Shown here one piece after another: positions 46,065 through 55,024 of a stretch of DNA of 64,000 nt (positions within the stretch are counted from its first letter, which is position 1; the number at the start of each line of letters is the position of its first letter). This stretch comes from Chakrabartyella piscis (lineage in GTDB: Bacteria; Bacillota; Clostridia; Lachnospirales; Anaerotignaceae), in assembly GCA_030067835.1 (NCBI GenBank), contig CP092441.1:1240001-1304000 (forward strand), written 5' to 3'. A program made the position numbers and the translations under genes. Below the pieces are notes generated by a model. It did not search any database and had not been told where the DNA came from. It worked only from the letters and a program-made list of their open reading frames with translations.

Positions 46065-46361
46065 ATGGAAACCAAGAACTTATGTGCTCAAATTCCAATA
46101 GACCTACACCAGAAAGTCAGTGATGAGCGAGAGCAAAAAGGTATCACAACAAGCCAATATGTAACAGAAATCTTAGAAGAATTTTATCGAATGAAGGAGG
46201 CAAAGCCAATGACAAAAGACACCAGAACACTAGCACTGCAAATCCCAGAGGAACTGTTTGAGAGAATCAAAGACCACTTGCAGAAAACAGGAATGAAGCA
46301 AAAAGACTTTATCATCGGCTTGATTTTAGAAGCCTTAGAGGACGAAGAAGTAGCAAACTGA
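46065..46361 (+). CDS. Double ribbon-helix-helix regulator of a Tn1549-like ICE
   Basis: This 98-residue protein has two tandem RHH-like units: LCAQIPIDLHQKVSDER ... and LALQIPEELFERIKDHL ..., each followed by a helix (TSQYVTEILEEF; QKDFIIGLILEAL). The internal duplication is visible. The ribosome binding site is AAAGGAGATG. It stands first in the conjugation gene block and may regulate it. Confidence 0.75.
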   Translation: METKNLCAQIPIDLHQKVSDEREQKGITTSQYVTEILEEFYRMKEAKPMTKDTRTLALQIPEELFERIKDHLQKTGMKQKDFIIGLILEALEDEEVAN

Positions 46362-46448
46362 GTAGTAGAAAACTAAATCAGACAAACAACTTGGAGAGTG
46401 AAAACTCTCCTTTTTTATTGTAAGGAAGGTGATGGTATCAAAAAAGAA

Positions 46449-48239
46449 ATGACAATGGGTTCACTATTTGATGGGATTGGTGGCTTTCCCTTAGCTGCCA
46501 TACGAAATGGAATCAAGCCGATTTGGGCATCAGAAATCGAAAAATTTCCAATGGAAGTGACAAAGATACGCTTTCCAGATATGTTGCATCTGGGGGATAT
46601 TACAAAGCTAGATGGAGCAAAAATACCGCCTGTGGACTTGGTTTGTGGCGGAAGCCCCTGTCAGGATTTAAGCCTTGCAGGAGCCAGAAAGGGTTTGGCT
46701 GGTGAGCGTTCAGGATTGTTTATGGAACAAATAAGAGTGATAAAAGAAATGAGGGATGCAGATGAAAAACGAGGAAGTGCAGCTGAATTTATTCGACCAA
46801 GATATATGCTCTGGGAAAATGTCATGGGCGTGTTCTCCTCCCAAAGTGGCGAAGATTTCAAGGCGGTCTTGGAAGAAACGTGCAAAATTGCTGACAGCAC
46901 CATACTTATACCTCGACCTGAGGGAGGGGTATGGAAATCTGCTGGGTGCATTTTGGGAGGAAAATTCAGCGTTGCTTGGCGAGTATTGGATGCGGGGTAC
47001 TGGGGTGTCCCCCAAAGAAGAAATCGAGTGTTTCTTGTGGCAGATTTTGGAGGACATTCCACATATCCGCAAGAAGGCGGAGCAAAACCGAAGGTTTTGA
47101 CTTTTGGTTTACCAAAAGTATTGAACAACCCAAAATACTATTTGAGCAAGACAGCTTGCTTGGGGATTTTAAGGAGAGCTGAAAACAGAGGAAAGGAATT
47201 GCCAAAGCAGTTGAAAGATGCACTGTTGATTCAATCAGGGCAAGTGACAGAGGTACAAATGGTGGATGATGAATTCAAAAGTTACCACATCAATCAAAGA
47301 AATGAGGGGATTGACTTGGATGGATTGTCTGGTGCCTTGCTTGCAACACAGAACATACAGATGCAAACATTTGTGAAAGAACCACTGTATTGTTTGTCCG
47401 ACCAAGGTGGTGAATGCATGAATGTTACCAAAGATATGGTTGGAACTTTGCGAGCCAGTATGGGTGGTCATTTGCCGATTATCAAACAAGAGTTGTACGA
47501 AAATCATGCAAAGGATGCAAGGTACACAGGGCCACTTGATGTAGCACCAACCATATCTGCCATCTATGGAACAGGCGGAAATAATACTCCATTTGTTGCA
47601 GAACCAATAGCTTTTGGAATCGAAGCCATCATAAATGAAACAGACACATCTCATACCTTAGATACAGCAAATCCCAATCCAAACAAATCTCAAGGAGGAC
47701 TTGCCATTGTGCAAGAAAGCTATTGCATTGCAGCCAACACCATCAATAGAGATGTGAAAAATGGTGGCAATGGATTGGGTTGTCAAAGTGATATTGCATA
47801 CACTTTAACTACCGCAGATGTGCATTCGGTTTACAAACCAGAGCCATACCAAGATGTGGTTGGTGCAATTTGTGCCACCGATGACAAAGGTCCAAACAAC
47901 CAATATGTGGGTGCAAATAAATGTATCGTAGATCAACAACAGGTGTTTGGACAAAGTTCTTATGGTGGATATGGTGATGAAATCAGCACACTTTGTGCCA
48001 GTGGTGGATATTTGGGTGGTGGAAGTGAAAACTTATCGGTCAGCCGAAATTTAGTTCGTAGATTGACACCCTTGGAGTGTGAACGATTACAAGGTTTCCC
48101 AGACAACTGGACGAACATTGATGGTGCAGCCGATTCCCCAAGATACAAAGCACTGGGCAATAGCATTGCAATTCCTTGTGCTGAGTACATCATGCAAGGC
48201 ATTGCGTTGGCACTGGGTGGAGGTGATATATGTGTTTGA
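46449..48239 (+). CDS. C5-cytosine DNA methyltransferase of the ICE
   Basis: This ~596-residue protein begins MTMGSLFDGIGGFPLAA (motif I). It has GGSPCQDLSLAG with catalytic Cys ~71, LWENVMGVFSS (motif VI), GYWGVPQRRNRVFLVADFGG (motif VIII region, 20 residues) and, after a long variable region, RLTPLECERLQGFP and ALGNSIAIP at the C-terminus. Tn1549-type ICEs often carry such an orphan methylase, probably to evade host restriction. ATG 46449 is chosen by homology. The region 46756-47100 also encodes a plausible protein in another frame. Confidence 0.88.
   Translation: MTMGSLFDGIGGFPLAAIRNGIKPIWASEIEKFPMEVTKIRFPDMLHLGDITKLDGAKIPPVDLVCGGSPCQDLSLAGARKGLAGERSGLFMEQIRVIKEMRDADEKRGSAAEFIRPRYMLWENVMGVFSSQSGEDFKAVLEETCKIADSTILIPRPEGGVWKSAGCILGGKFSVAWRVLDAGYWGVPQRRNRVFLVADFGGHSTYPQEGGAKPKVLTFGLPKVLNNPKYYLSKTACLGILRRAENRGKELPKQLKDALLIQSGQVTEVQMVDDEFKSYHINQRNEGIDLDGLSGALLATQNIQMQTFVKEPLYCLSDQGGECMNVTKDMVGTLRASMGGHLPIIKQELYENHAKDARYTGPLDVAPTISAIYGTGGNNTPFVAEPIAFGIEAIINETDTSHTLDTANPNPNKSQGGLAIVQESYCIAANTINRDVKNGGNGLGCQSDIAYTLTTADVHSVYKPEPYQDVVGAICATDDKGPNNQYVGANKCIVDQQQVFGQSSYGGYGDEISTLCASGGYLGGGSENLSVSRNLVRRLTPLECERLQGFPDNWTNIDGAADSPRYKALGNSIAIPCAEYIMQGIALALGGGDICV
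46756..47100 (+). CDS. Overlapping reading frame inside the ICE methyltransferase
   Basis: This 114-residue frame has its own ATG: QMKNEEVQLNLFDQD.., SGKMSWACSPP, then LLGEYWMRGTGVSPKEE and FLWQILEDIP. From memory, proteins of this composition (a QLSLFxxDTxxGKTSPE start, LLGExxM-xxGExPS, LSQILED) are annotated in Firmicute phages and ICEs, sometimes joined to the ACxGILxRAxxRGKELP block, which here lies in the methyltransferase frame. Whether it is translated is unknown. It may be a product of overprinting or ancestral frameshift. Confidence 0.35.
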   Translation: MQMKNEEVQLNLFDQDICSGKMSWACSPPKVAKISRRSWKKRAKLLTAPYLYLDLREGYGNLLGAFWEENSALLGEYWMRGTGVSPKEEIECFLWQILEDIPHIRKKAEQNRRF

Positions 48240-49065
48240 TTTGGCGGTGGATGGTGTTCTAGATCAATTTTGCGATTGGATTTATGGGAGCATTATCGAA
48301 TTTTTTGGTGAGTTTTTTACTATGATGAATTTAATGGGTGCAGAATTATTTGAGATGGATTGGATTCAAGGTCTGCTCTTATTTTTTTACCAATTCGCTT
48401 GGTGTTTGTTCATTGTGGGCATTGTGGTGGCTGTTTTTGACATGGCAATCGAAGCACAAAAGGGCAAAAATACCATACAAGACTTGGGACTCAATATCCT
48501 AAAAGGCTTTTTTGCCGTTAGCTTATTTACAATAATTCCAATCGAGCTGTACACCTTTTCGGTGAATCTTTCTGGGAAACTGATTTATGGCTTGACCAGT
48601 TTGACTTCATCACCAGATGATTATGGTGCCATTGGTGAATTGGTTGCAGGCTCATTTCAACTGATTACGGGTGGGATATTCATACAGATTGTCTTGGCAT
48701 TTATGATTGGCTATGCTGTGGTCAAGGTGTTTTTCGCAAACTTAAAACGTGGTGGCATACTCATTATTTTGATGGGGGTAGGCAGTTTATATATGTTTTC
48801 TGTGCCACGAGGATATGGCGATGGCTTTGTCAATTGGTGCAAACAAGTGATTGCTCTTTGCATGACCGCATTCCTACAAACCATCATTTTAATTGCTGGA
48901 CTTGTGACCTTTAATGCAAATATGTTGTTGGGAATTGGAGTTATGCTATCGGCAACGGAAGTGCCACGAATTGCCAATAACTTTGGCTTAGATACCAGCA
49001 TGAATGTGAATATGATGAGTGTGATGTATTCTACACAGGCGGTCACTAGATTGATTAAAAAATAA
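48232..49065 (+). CDS. VirB6/TrbL-like conjugal transfer membrane protein (CD1112 family)
   Basis: This protein of ~277 residues has at least five hydrophobic segments (QFAWCLFIVGIVVAVF, IFIQIVLAFMIGYAV and others). GTG 48232 is the likely start: it overlaps the methylase stop and follows GGAGGTG; the frame upstream is methyltransferase sequence. It would form part of the conjugation pore and precedes PrgI and VirB4 as in Tn1549. Confidence 0.82.
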   Translation: MFDLAVDGVLDQFCDWIYGSIIEFFGEFFTMMNLMGAELFEMDWIQGLLLFFYQFAWCLFIVGIVVAVFDMAIEAQKGKNTIQDLGLNILKGFFAVSLFTIIPIELYTFSVNLSGKLIYGLTSLTSSPDDYGAIGELVAGSFQLITGGIFIQIVLAFMIGYAVVKVFFANLKRGGILIILMGVGSLYMFSVPRGYGDGFVNWCKQVIALCMTAFLQTIILIAGLVTFNANMLLGIGVMLSATEVPRIANNFGLDTSMNVNMMSVMYSTQAVTRLIKK

Positions 49066-49078
49066 GGAGATGAAGCAA

Positions 49079-49339
49079 ATGTACATTTACCCAAGTAATT
49101 TAAAAGAAAAGTCCAAGTTCGCACTGTGGTCATTGAAAGACATTACCATACTGCTCATTGGTGCGATTTTATCCGCTGTGATTTTGGCAGTGATAGACGT
49201 GATGTTGCCATTGGTGCTGGTTGCAATCTATGGATTTTTGACCGTTCGTAGTGAAAATGAAGTGACAATCGCAGACTATATCAAGTTTGCATTTCGCTTT
49301 TTTATGAAGGAACAGCAGACGTTTGATTGGAGGTTTTGA
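49079..49339 (+). CDS. PrgI family T4SS protein
   Basis: This ~86-residue protein has an N-terminal MYIYPSNLKEKSKFALWSL followed by two hydrophobic helices (ITILLIGAILSAVILAV; VMLPLVLVAIYGFL), the standard PrgI layout (VirB3-like). ATG 49079 follows AAGGAG. It lies between the TrbL-like protein and the VirB4 ATPase. Confidence 0.85.
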   Translation: MYIYPSNLKEKSKFALWSLKDITILLIGAILSAVILAVIDVMLPLVLVAIYGFLTVRSENEVTIADYIKFAFRFFMKEQQTFDWRF

Positions 49340-49342
49340 GAA

Positions 49343-49915
49343 ATGTGGTTCAAAAAAGAAAAGTCCACACGAGATATGGTGGGGATAGCCAATATAAATG
49401 AAACGAGCATTGAAACACTAGAGGATGAAACTTTGGTGTTTTTTATTTTGCAACCAGATAACCTTGCAGTGCTTTCAGAAGGAGCAGTGCATACAAAGAT
49501 ACGAAATCTAACTGCAATTTTGAAATCTTTAGATGGCTTGGAGATGGCATGTATCAATTCCAGAGAAAACTTTGATAGCAACAAACATTTTTACAAACAA
49601 CGCATTTCAGAAGAAAAAAGTTCAAGAGTCCGTGAGATTTTGGAACAGGAATTGACCTATCTGGATCGTGTGCAAGTGCAAATGGCATCGGCAAGGGAGT
49701 TCTTGTTGGTGGCAAGGGCAAAGAATAGCCAAGAAGAAGTATTGGCTGTAATTGGCAGAGTGGAAAAGCTGTTGAAAGACAATGGCTTTAATGGACGATT
49801 GGCAAGGAAAGAGGATTTGAAGCGAATTTTATCGGTTTATTTCATTCAAAATATCACCCAAGTGTACTTTGACGATATAGATGGAGAGCGATATGTGAAA
49901 GAAACTATTCTGTAA
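49343..49915 (+). CDS. Uncharacterised T4SS-associated protein
   Basis: This protein is 190 residues long with no transmembrane segment. After a beta-rich N-terminus (LEDETLVFFILQPDNLAVLS, split region) it has a long helical centre. It lies 3 bases after prgI and just before virB4 with the same strand and spacing, so it is part of the transfer operon. No named family was recognised. Confidence 0.6.
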   Translation: MWFKKEKSTRDMVGIANINETSIETLEDETLVFFILQPDNLAVLSEGAVHTKIRNLTAILKSLDGLEMACINSRENFDSNKHFYKQRISEEKSSRVREILEQELTYLDRVQVQMASAREFLLVARAKNSQEEVLAVIGRVEKLLKDNGFNGRLARKEDLKRILSVYFIQNITQVYFDDIDGERYVKETIL

Positions 49916-49945
49916 AAAAGTGTGTTATATGAAAGAAGGGATGCT

Positions 49946-51754
49946 ATGAAAATCAGTAAAATCAAGAAAAACAAGTTGTTGTTGCCAAAAACAGAAAGAG
50001 AAAAAGAAGAAGCTAAGGTCAAAGATTTTTTGGATATGTGTAGTCCATCGGTGTTGCGGTTTTATCACGATTATTATATTTGTGGTAGCAGTTTTCGTTC
50101 TGTTTGGGCAATCAGCCATTATCCGTCGGAAACCAATGAACAAGCCATTTTGCAACATTTGGGCGAGCGTTCAGGTGTAACGATTCATATTTACACAAGG
50201 CACGTCACATCAGCTGAAGAACGAAAAATCATTCAAAATGCAGCCAACAAAAATCAACTGGAACGTTCTACAGGGGATATGCAAAGCACTGTTGTGGCAG
50301 AAAGCAATCTCCAAAGTGTATCCAATCTCATTGCGCAGCTGCACAGGGATCGTGAACCTTTGATTCATTGTGCGGTATATATTGAAATTTCAGCACCATC
50401 ACTTGAAAAGTTGAAAGAGATGCAATCCGATGTAGAAGCAGAACTGACACGTTCCAAACTTTCCTGTGACAAGCTTTTTTTGCGACAACAAGAAGGTTTT
50501 CAATCGGTGAAACCATGTGGACACAACGACTTTCGTGAACAGTATGAACGTGTGTTGCCAGCAACCAGTGTGGCAAATACCTATCCATTCAACTATTCAG
50601 GTAAGGCAGATGAAAAGGGTTTTTACATTGGAAACGATAAGTATGGTTCAAATTTATTCATAGATTTTCAGAAACGAAGTGAGGACAAAACCAATGCAAA
50701 TGTGTTGATTTTGGGAAATTCAGGACAAGGGAAATCCTATCTGATGAAGATTTTGATGACCAATATGCGACTTAGTGGTATGGATATCATTTGCCTAGAT
50801 GCAGAATCGGAATATGTGGATTTGACAGAAAATCTGGATGGGCAATACTTGGATTTGACCAGTGGAGAATTTATCATCAACGTACTTGAACCAAAGGCTT
50901 GGGATGATGGTGAAAACATTTTGCCTCGTCATATTTCATTTTTGCGTGACTTTTTCCGTTCTTATAAGGAGTTCACCACAGCAGAAATTGATGTTTTGGA
51001 AATTTTGTTGGAAGAATTGTATGATAATTTTGGTATCAATGAGGATAGATTACTTGGAAATTTGAGTGGCAATGACTTTCCCATTCTTTCAGATTTATAC
51101 AAACTGGCAGAAGGGAAGTTGAATATCTACCAGAATGACCGAGGAAATATCTACACAAAAGAAACCTTGCGAAACCTGTGCTTGAAAATCAAATCCATTA
51201 GTATTGGTGCAGATAGCAAGTTTTTTGATGGACATACCAATATCAAAAATCATAAATTCATTACATTTGGGGTGAAAGGAATCCTTGAAGCTGACGAAAG
51301 TATTCGCAATGTTATGCTGTTCAATGTGCTTTCTTATATGTCAGATGCACTGCTATCCAAAGGGAATACAGCAGCATTTTTAGATGAGTTATATCTCTTT
51401 TTGTCAAATGTAACAGCCATTGAATATATCAGAAATGCAATGAAACGTGTGCGAAAAAAGGAAAGTGCTGTGATTATCGCAAGTCAAAATGTGGAGGACT
51501 TTAACCAGCCAAATATCAAAGAAATGACAAAACCACTTTTTGCTATCCCAACGCATCAATTTTTATTCTTTCCAGGGAATATTTCCAAGAAAGAATATAT
51601 GGAAATGTTGCAACTGGAAGAATGTTTGTATGACTTGATTGGCTATCCAGCAAGAGGTGTTTGCGTGTTTCGACATGGTGCAGACGTATACCATTTGGTG
51701 GTGAAGTGTCAGAAATATAAAGAAAGATTGTTTGGAACTGCAGGTGGTCGCTGA
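49946..51754 (+). CDS. virB4: VirB4-family T4SS ATPase
   Basis: This ~602-residue ATPase powers pore assembly and substrate transfer. Walker A NSGQGKSYLMK lies at ~256-266, Walker B AAFLDELYLF, with a conserved VIIASQNVEDF. ATG 49946 follows AGAAGGGA. The upstream in-frame TTG/ATG codons lack a site. The stop overlaps the next start (ATGA). Confidence 0.9.
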   Translation: MKISKIKKNKLLLPKTEREKEEAKVKDFLDMCSPSVLRFYHDYYICGSSFRSVWAISHYPSETNEQAILQHLGERSGVTIHIYTRHVTSAEERKIIQNAANKNQLERSTGDMQSTVVAESNLQSVSNLIAQLHRDREPLIHCAVYIEISAPSLEKLKEMQSDVEAELTRSKLSCDKLFLRQQEGFQSVKPCGHNDFREQYERVLPATSVANTYPFNYSGKADEKGFYIGNDKYGSNLFIDFQKRSEDKTNANVLILGNSGQGKSYLMKILMTNMRLSGMDIICLDAESEYVDLTENLDGQYLDLTSGEFIINVLEPKAWDDGENILPRHISFLRDFFRSYKEFTTAEIDVLEILLEELYDNFGINEDRLLGNLSGNDFPILSDLYKLAEGKLNIYQNDRGNIYTKETLRNLCLKIKSISIGADSKFFDGHTNIKNHKFITFGVKGILEADESIRNVMLFNVLSYMSDALLSKGNTAAFLDELYLFLSNVTAIEYIRNAMKRVRKKESAVIIASQNVEDFNQPNIKEMTKPLFAIPTHQFLFFPGNISKKEYMEMLQLEECLYDLIGYPARGVCVFRHGADVYHLVVKCQKYKERLFGTAGGR

Positions 51755-52722
51755 TGAAAGTGGCACTTCTCAAAAAAGCCATTGCAACAGCTTTGACCGA
51801 TGAACGATTAAGAAATGGGGTGCTTTCCTTTGTGGTTGGTGCTATCATTTGCCTGTTATTGCCACTGCTTTTATTGGTTTCTATGGTCAATACAGAAGCA
51901 AACTATAGCCGTGAGGTAGCAAGAATTGTGTTCCAACAAGAGGAAATACCAGAGGATTTTCCAGAAGAACACGTTGTATATATCGAAGAAATGCAAGCAC
52001 AATTTTTGATTTTAGATGAAGTGATAGAGGAATGGATAGAGGGGAATGCAGAGGAAAATACGGAAGGACTTGATGAGTTACAAATCAAGTCTTATTTTTA
52101 TGTTTTGTATTTTGGCAAAGAAAATTTGGAGTTTGCAGATACATTCTATCAAGAATTTATAGGGGTTTTTGTGGAGAACGAAACGGATTTGGAGATACAG
52201 AATGAATTGGAAACATTGCTGAATATGGAGTTTACAGAAGATTTGGCAAATGACCAAAAGGAATTGTATCTTTTTATAAAGTATGGCTATGTAGCAACAT
52301 CGAACTTCAATGGCATTCCCAGTGAAGCCTTTGATGATGAAACCTTTGCTGCATTGATGAGCGAAGCAACAAAATATATCGGTATGGCTTATGTTTGGGG
52401 CGGTAGCTATCCATCAACAGGATTCGATTGTTCAGGCTTTATTTGTTGGAGTTACACCCAATCTGGCGTATATCAACTATCCAGAACAACAGCACAAGGG
52501 ATTTACAACCAATGCACAAGTGTTGCAAAAGAGGATTTGCAACCAGGGGATTTGGTATTTTTCACAGACACATATACATCAACAACTGATGTAACTCACG
52601 TTGGTATTTATGTTGGTGACAACCAGATGTTGCATTGTGGCGATCCCATTGGATATGAAAGTTTGAGCAATTCTTATTGGAAACAACATTTTTATGGCTA
52701 TGGAAGATTGGCCATGAGATAA
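51754..52722 (+). CDS. NlpC/P60 cell-wall hydrolase of the conjugation system
   Basis: This 322-residue protein has one N-terminal membrane anchor (VLSFVVGAIICLLLPLLLLV, ~24-43) and an acidic spacer. Its C-terminal NlpC/P60 domain has the catalytic Cys in DCSGFICW (~226) and the His in VTHVGIY (~283). Acting outside the membrane, it opens peptidoglycan for the transfer channel, like CwlT/Orf14 of Tn916-type ICEs. Confidence 0.9.
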   Translation: MKVALLKKAIATALTDERLRNGVLSFVVGAIICLLLPLLLLVSMVNTEANYSREVARIVFQQEEIPEDFPEEHVVYIEEMQAQFLILDEVIEEWIEGNAEENTEGLDELQIKSYFYVLYFGKENLEFADTFYQEFIGVFVENETDLEIQNELETLLNMEFTEDLANDQKELYLFIKYGYVATSNFNGIPSEAFDDETFAALMSEATKYIGMAYVWGGSYPSTGFDCSGFICWSYTQSGVYQLSRTTAQGIYNQCTSVAKEDLQPGDLVFFTDTYTSTTDVTHVGIYVGDNQMLHCGDPIGYESLSNSYWKQHFYGYGRLAMR

Positions 52723-52809
52723 ACTCATGGAGTGAAAAATGAAAAGTGAATGGTGAAAAGTTAGAGTCAAAAGTACATTGAAAATCAAGTGGAACTAGGA
52801 GGAAACAAT

Positions 52810-53187
52810 ATGAAAATTTTAAAAGTAGAAGTGGGCAAAGAACCATATATGAAAGAAATTGAATCAGATTTGAAGTTATTGCAAAATGAAGTAGAAGGCT
52901 TAATCGAACCCATCTATATGGACGATGGCAACTTAATTATCGTCAATGAAGAAGGCAAAATCAATGGCATGGAACCCAATCGTTGGCTTGGAGATGTGGA
53001 TATCATCTGTGGACCATTCTTTGTTTGTGGTGACGATGGCGAGGAATTTGTATCATTGTCAGAAGAAAATATCGAAAAATATAAGGAGATGTTTTTAGAA
53101 ATCCCCACATTTACCATGCAAGAAAAGCAACTAGAACCAAGGGTGGAGATCTATGGTTTCAATCCCAAAGACCTAGATTGGATGTGA
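52810..53187 (+). CDS. DUF3846-type protein
   Basis: This 125-residue acidic protein begins MKILKVEVGKEPYMKEI and contains LQNEVEGLIEPIYM and RWLGDVDIICGPFFV, matching the DUF3846 pattern common in ICEs and phages. ATG 52810 follows AGGAGG. Its function is unknown. Confidence 0.75.
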   Translation: MKILKVEVGKEPYMKEIESDLKLLQNEVEGLIEPIYMDDGNLIIVNEEGKINGMEPNRWLGDVDIICGPFFVCGDDGEEFVSLSEENIEKYKEMFLEIPTFTMQEKQLEPRVEIYGFNPKDLDWM

Positions 53188-53194
53188 TGTTTAC

Positions 53195-53455
53195 ATGAAG
53201 AAAAAGATTGCAGTGGAGTTTGAAAAAGACAAACTGGATGCGTTGGTGTTCTATTTGCAGAAGAAAGAAGAAAAGCTAGAGAAAGAATTGGAAACTGTCA
53301 TCGAGGAATTATATCAAAAAAGAGTGCCAGCTGTGACGAGGGAGTACTTGGAAAGTAGGATTGTAAGCGAGAGTAAGCCGAAGGATAAGGAGAAGAAAGA
53401 GAGAAAGGTAGAAGGTGTAGAGGTGGATTGTACCAAAAAGTTTGATGGATTTTAA
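53195..53455 (+). CDS. DUF6103-like small helical protein
   Basis: This 86-residue charged protein (MKKKIAVEFEKDKLDALVFYL, first part) has a strong coiled coil and a lysine-rich tail. It is a regular member of Tn1549-like transfer regions downstream of the NlpC/P60 gene. Its function is unknown. Confidence 0.65.
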   Translation: MKKKIAVEFEKDKLDALVFYLQKKEEKLEKELETVIEELYQKRVPAVTREYLESRIVSESKPKDKEKKERKVEGVEVDCTKKFDGF

Positions 53456-53539
53456 AAATATAATGTGATATACTCAAGATGCTAGGATATTGCTTGATGT
53501 CTGGCATGCTGAGATAAAAAGATAGAGAGGTGGAGTATT

Positions 53540-54553
53540 GTGGATTTAGAAACATCAAAAGATTTTAGTCAAGTTATAGAATATATCACCACTGCTCGTG
53601 AAAATGCACTGAGAAAAGTCAATGAAGAATTGATTATGCTTTACTGGAATGTTGGTAAATACATTTCTTTTGAGATGGAAAATCAAAATTGGGGCGATGC
53701 ATATGTCGATGAACTTGCAAAATATATTAGCAAAAACTGCCCAGGTATAAAAGGCTTTAATCGACGTGGACTTTATCGAATGAAGCAATTTTATGAAGCA
53801 TATAGAGGTAATGAATTTGTGTCACCGCTGGTGACACAAATTAGTTGGACGAATCATATATTGATTTTATCCGCCACCAAAACCATAGAAGAACGAGTGT
53901 TTTATATAAATCTTTGTATCAAAGAAAGATATTCCAAACGTGAATTGGAACGACAGCTCGACAGTGCTTACTATGAGAGGTATATGCTTTCAAAAGAAAA
54001 ATTGGAGCCAATTCAATTGCCAGAAAGTATAAAAAATAATTTTTTAGACAACTATGTTTTGGAGTTTTTGGATCTGCCTGATAAGTTCTCTGAAAGCGAT
54101 TTCCAAAAAGCAATCACTGCCAATATCAAGAAGTTTGTGCTGGAACTTGGTAAAGACTTCACCTTCATTGGAGAGGAATATCGAGTGCAGGTTGGTGGGC
54201 ATGATTATTATATTGACCTATTATTTTATCATAGAGGACTTGCTTGCTTGGTTGCATTCGAGTTGAAGATTGGAGCATTCAAACCAGAGTATGTTGGAAA
54301 GATAAACTTTTATCTTGAAGCATTGGATAGAGAAGTAAAGAAAGAAAATGAAAATCCAAGTGTAGGTATTATTCTGTGTGCCAGTAAAGATGACGAAGTG
54401 GTTGAATTTGCTTTATCAAGAAGTTTGTCTCCAACATTGGTATCTGAGTATACTACACAACTAATTGACAAAAATTTGCTGAAACAAAAATTGCATGAAT
54501 TTATGCAAATAGCAGAAACATCAGAAGTGATACAAAGCGACGATAAAGAGTGA
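53540..54553 (+). CDS. YhcG/DUF1016 family PD-(D/E)XK nuclease
   Basis: This 337-residue protein has an N-terminal HTH-like DUF1016_N domain (LIMLYWNVGKYISFEM; GFNRRGLYRMKQFYE) and a C-terminal PD-(D/E)XK core: YYIDLLFYHRGLACLVAFELK carries the D and E-x-K residues (quoted in parts). It starts GTG 53540 after GAGGTGGAG. YhcG proteins associate with mobile elements and restriction loci. Here it is an insertion between the DUF6103 gene and the relaxase region, probably as accessory defense. Confidence 0.85.
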   Translation: MDLETSKDFSQVIEYITTARENALRKVNEELIMLYWNVGKYISFEMENQNWGDAYVDELAKYISKNCPGIKGFNRRGLYRMKQFYEAYRGNEFVSPLVTQISWTNHILILSATKTIEERVFYINLCIKERYSKRELERQLDSAYYERYMLSKEKLEPIQLPESIKNNFLDNYVLEFLDLPDKFSESDFQKAITANIKKFVLELGKDFTFIGEEYRVQVGGHDYYIDLLFYHRGLACLVAFELKIGAFKPEYVGKINFYLEALDREVKKENENPSVGIILCASKDDEVVEFALSRSLSPTLVSEYTTQLIDKNLLKQKLHEFMQIAETSEVIQSDDKE

Positions 54554-54585
54554 GTGTGAATCAAAAAATAAAATTTGACAATCAA

Positions 54586-54615
54586 AAGTAACCTTTTGCA
54601 GAGGTTGCTTTTTTG
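54586..54615 (+). terminator. Rho-independent terminator
   Basis: An AAGtAACCT / AGGTTgCTT stem is followed by TTTTTT. It ends the transcription unit containing the YhcG gene before the oriT-like region. Confidence 0.75.
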
Positions 54616-54621
54616 TTTGCG

Positions 54622-55008
54622 TAAAATGGCAGTGATAGCTGAAACTAGGCGATGTGCCCCCACTGTAGCCACTGTCAGCCATTTTGTTTCCCAAATGGAG
54701 CAACTGCCCCAATGAGAGATATAATCCGAAATTTGGGCGAATGGGGACGAAGGGAGAAAAGAAAGCTGGGGTGGTTCTTATGGTTGCAGAACCAGAGCTT
54801 TTGGAGAGTTTTTAGGTCTTTTTAAGAGTTGCAGGATAAAAGGAGGTGGTCGGAAATCCTCCTCCTGTCCCACAAACGACGGCAGTGCCGACGTTTTCTG
54901 AAAATATATAGGTGGTCGTAAATCAACAATAATTCCACAGAAGTGGTCGTAAACCAAAGGGATGCCCAATTCAAAGGCTTTTCTAGGTGGTCGGCAAGGT
55001 GGTCAAAG
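54622..55008. promoter_or_regulatory. Candidate oriT: hairpins and five GGTGGTC repeats before mobC
   Basis: The region contains an inverted repeat AAAATGGC..GCCATTTT (~54622-54685), a strong hairpin AACG-a-CGGCA-g-TGCCG-a-CGTT (54875-54895) and five direct repeats of (G)GTGGTCGKMAA at 54845, 54911, 54943, 54986 and 54998. It is relatively G-rich for the window and lies immediately upstream of the relaxosome genes, the expected place of oriT. The nick site is not determined. Confidence 0.6.
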
Positions 55009-55024
55009 AGAAATGGAGGTCATT

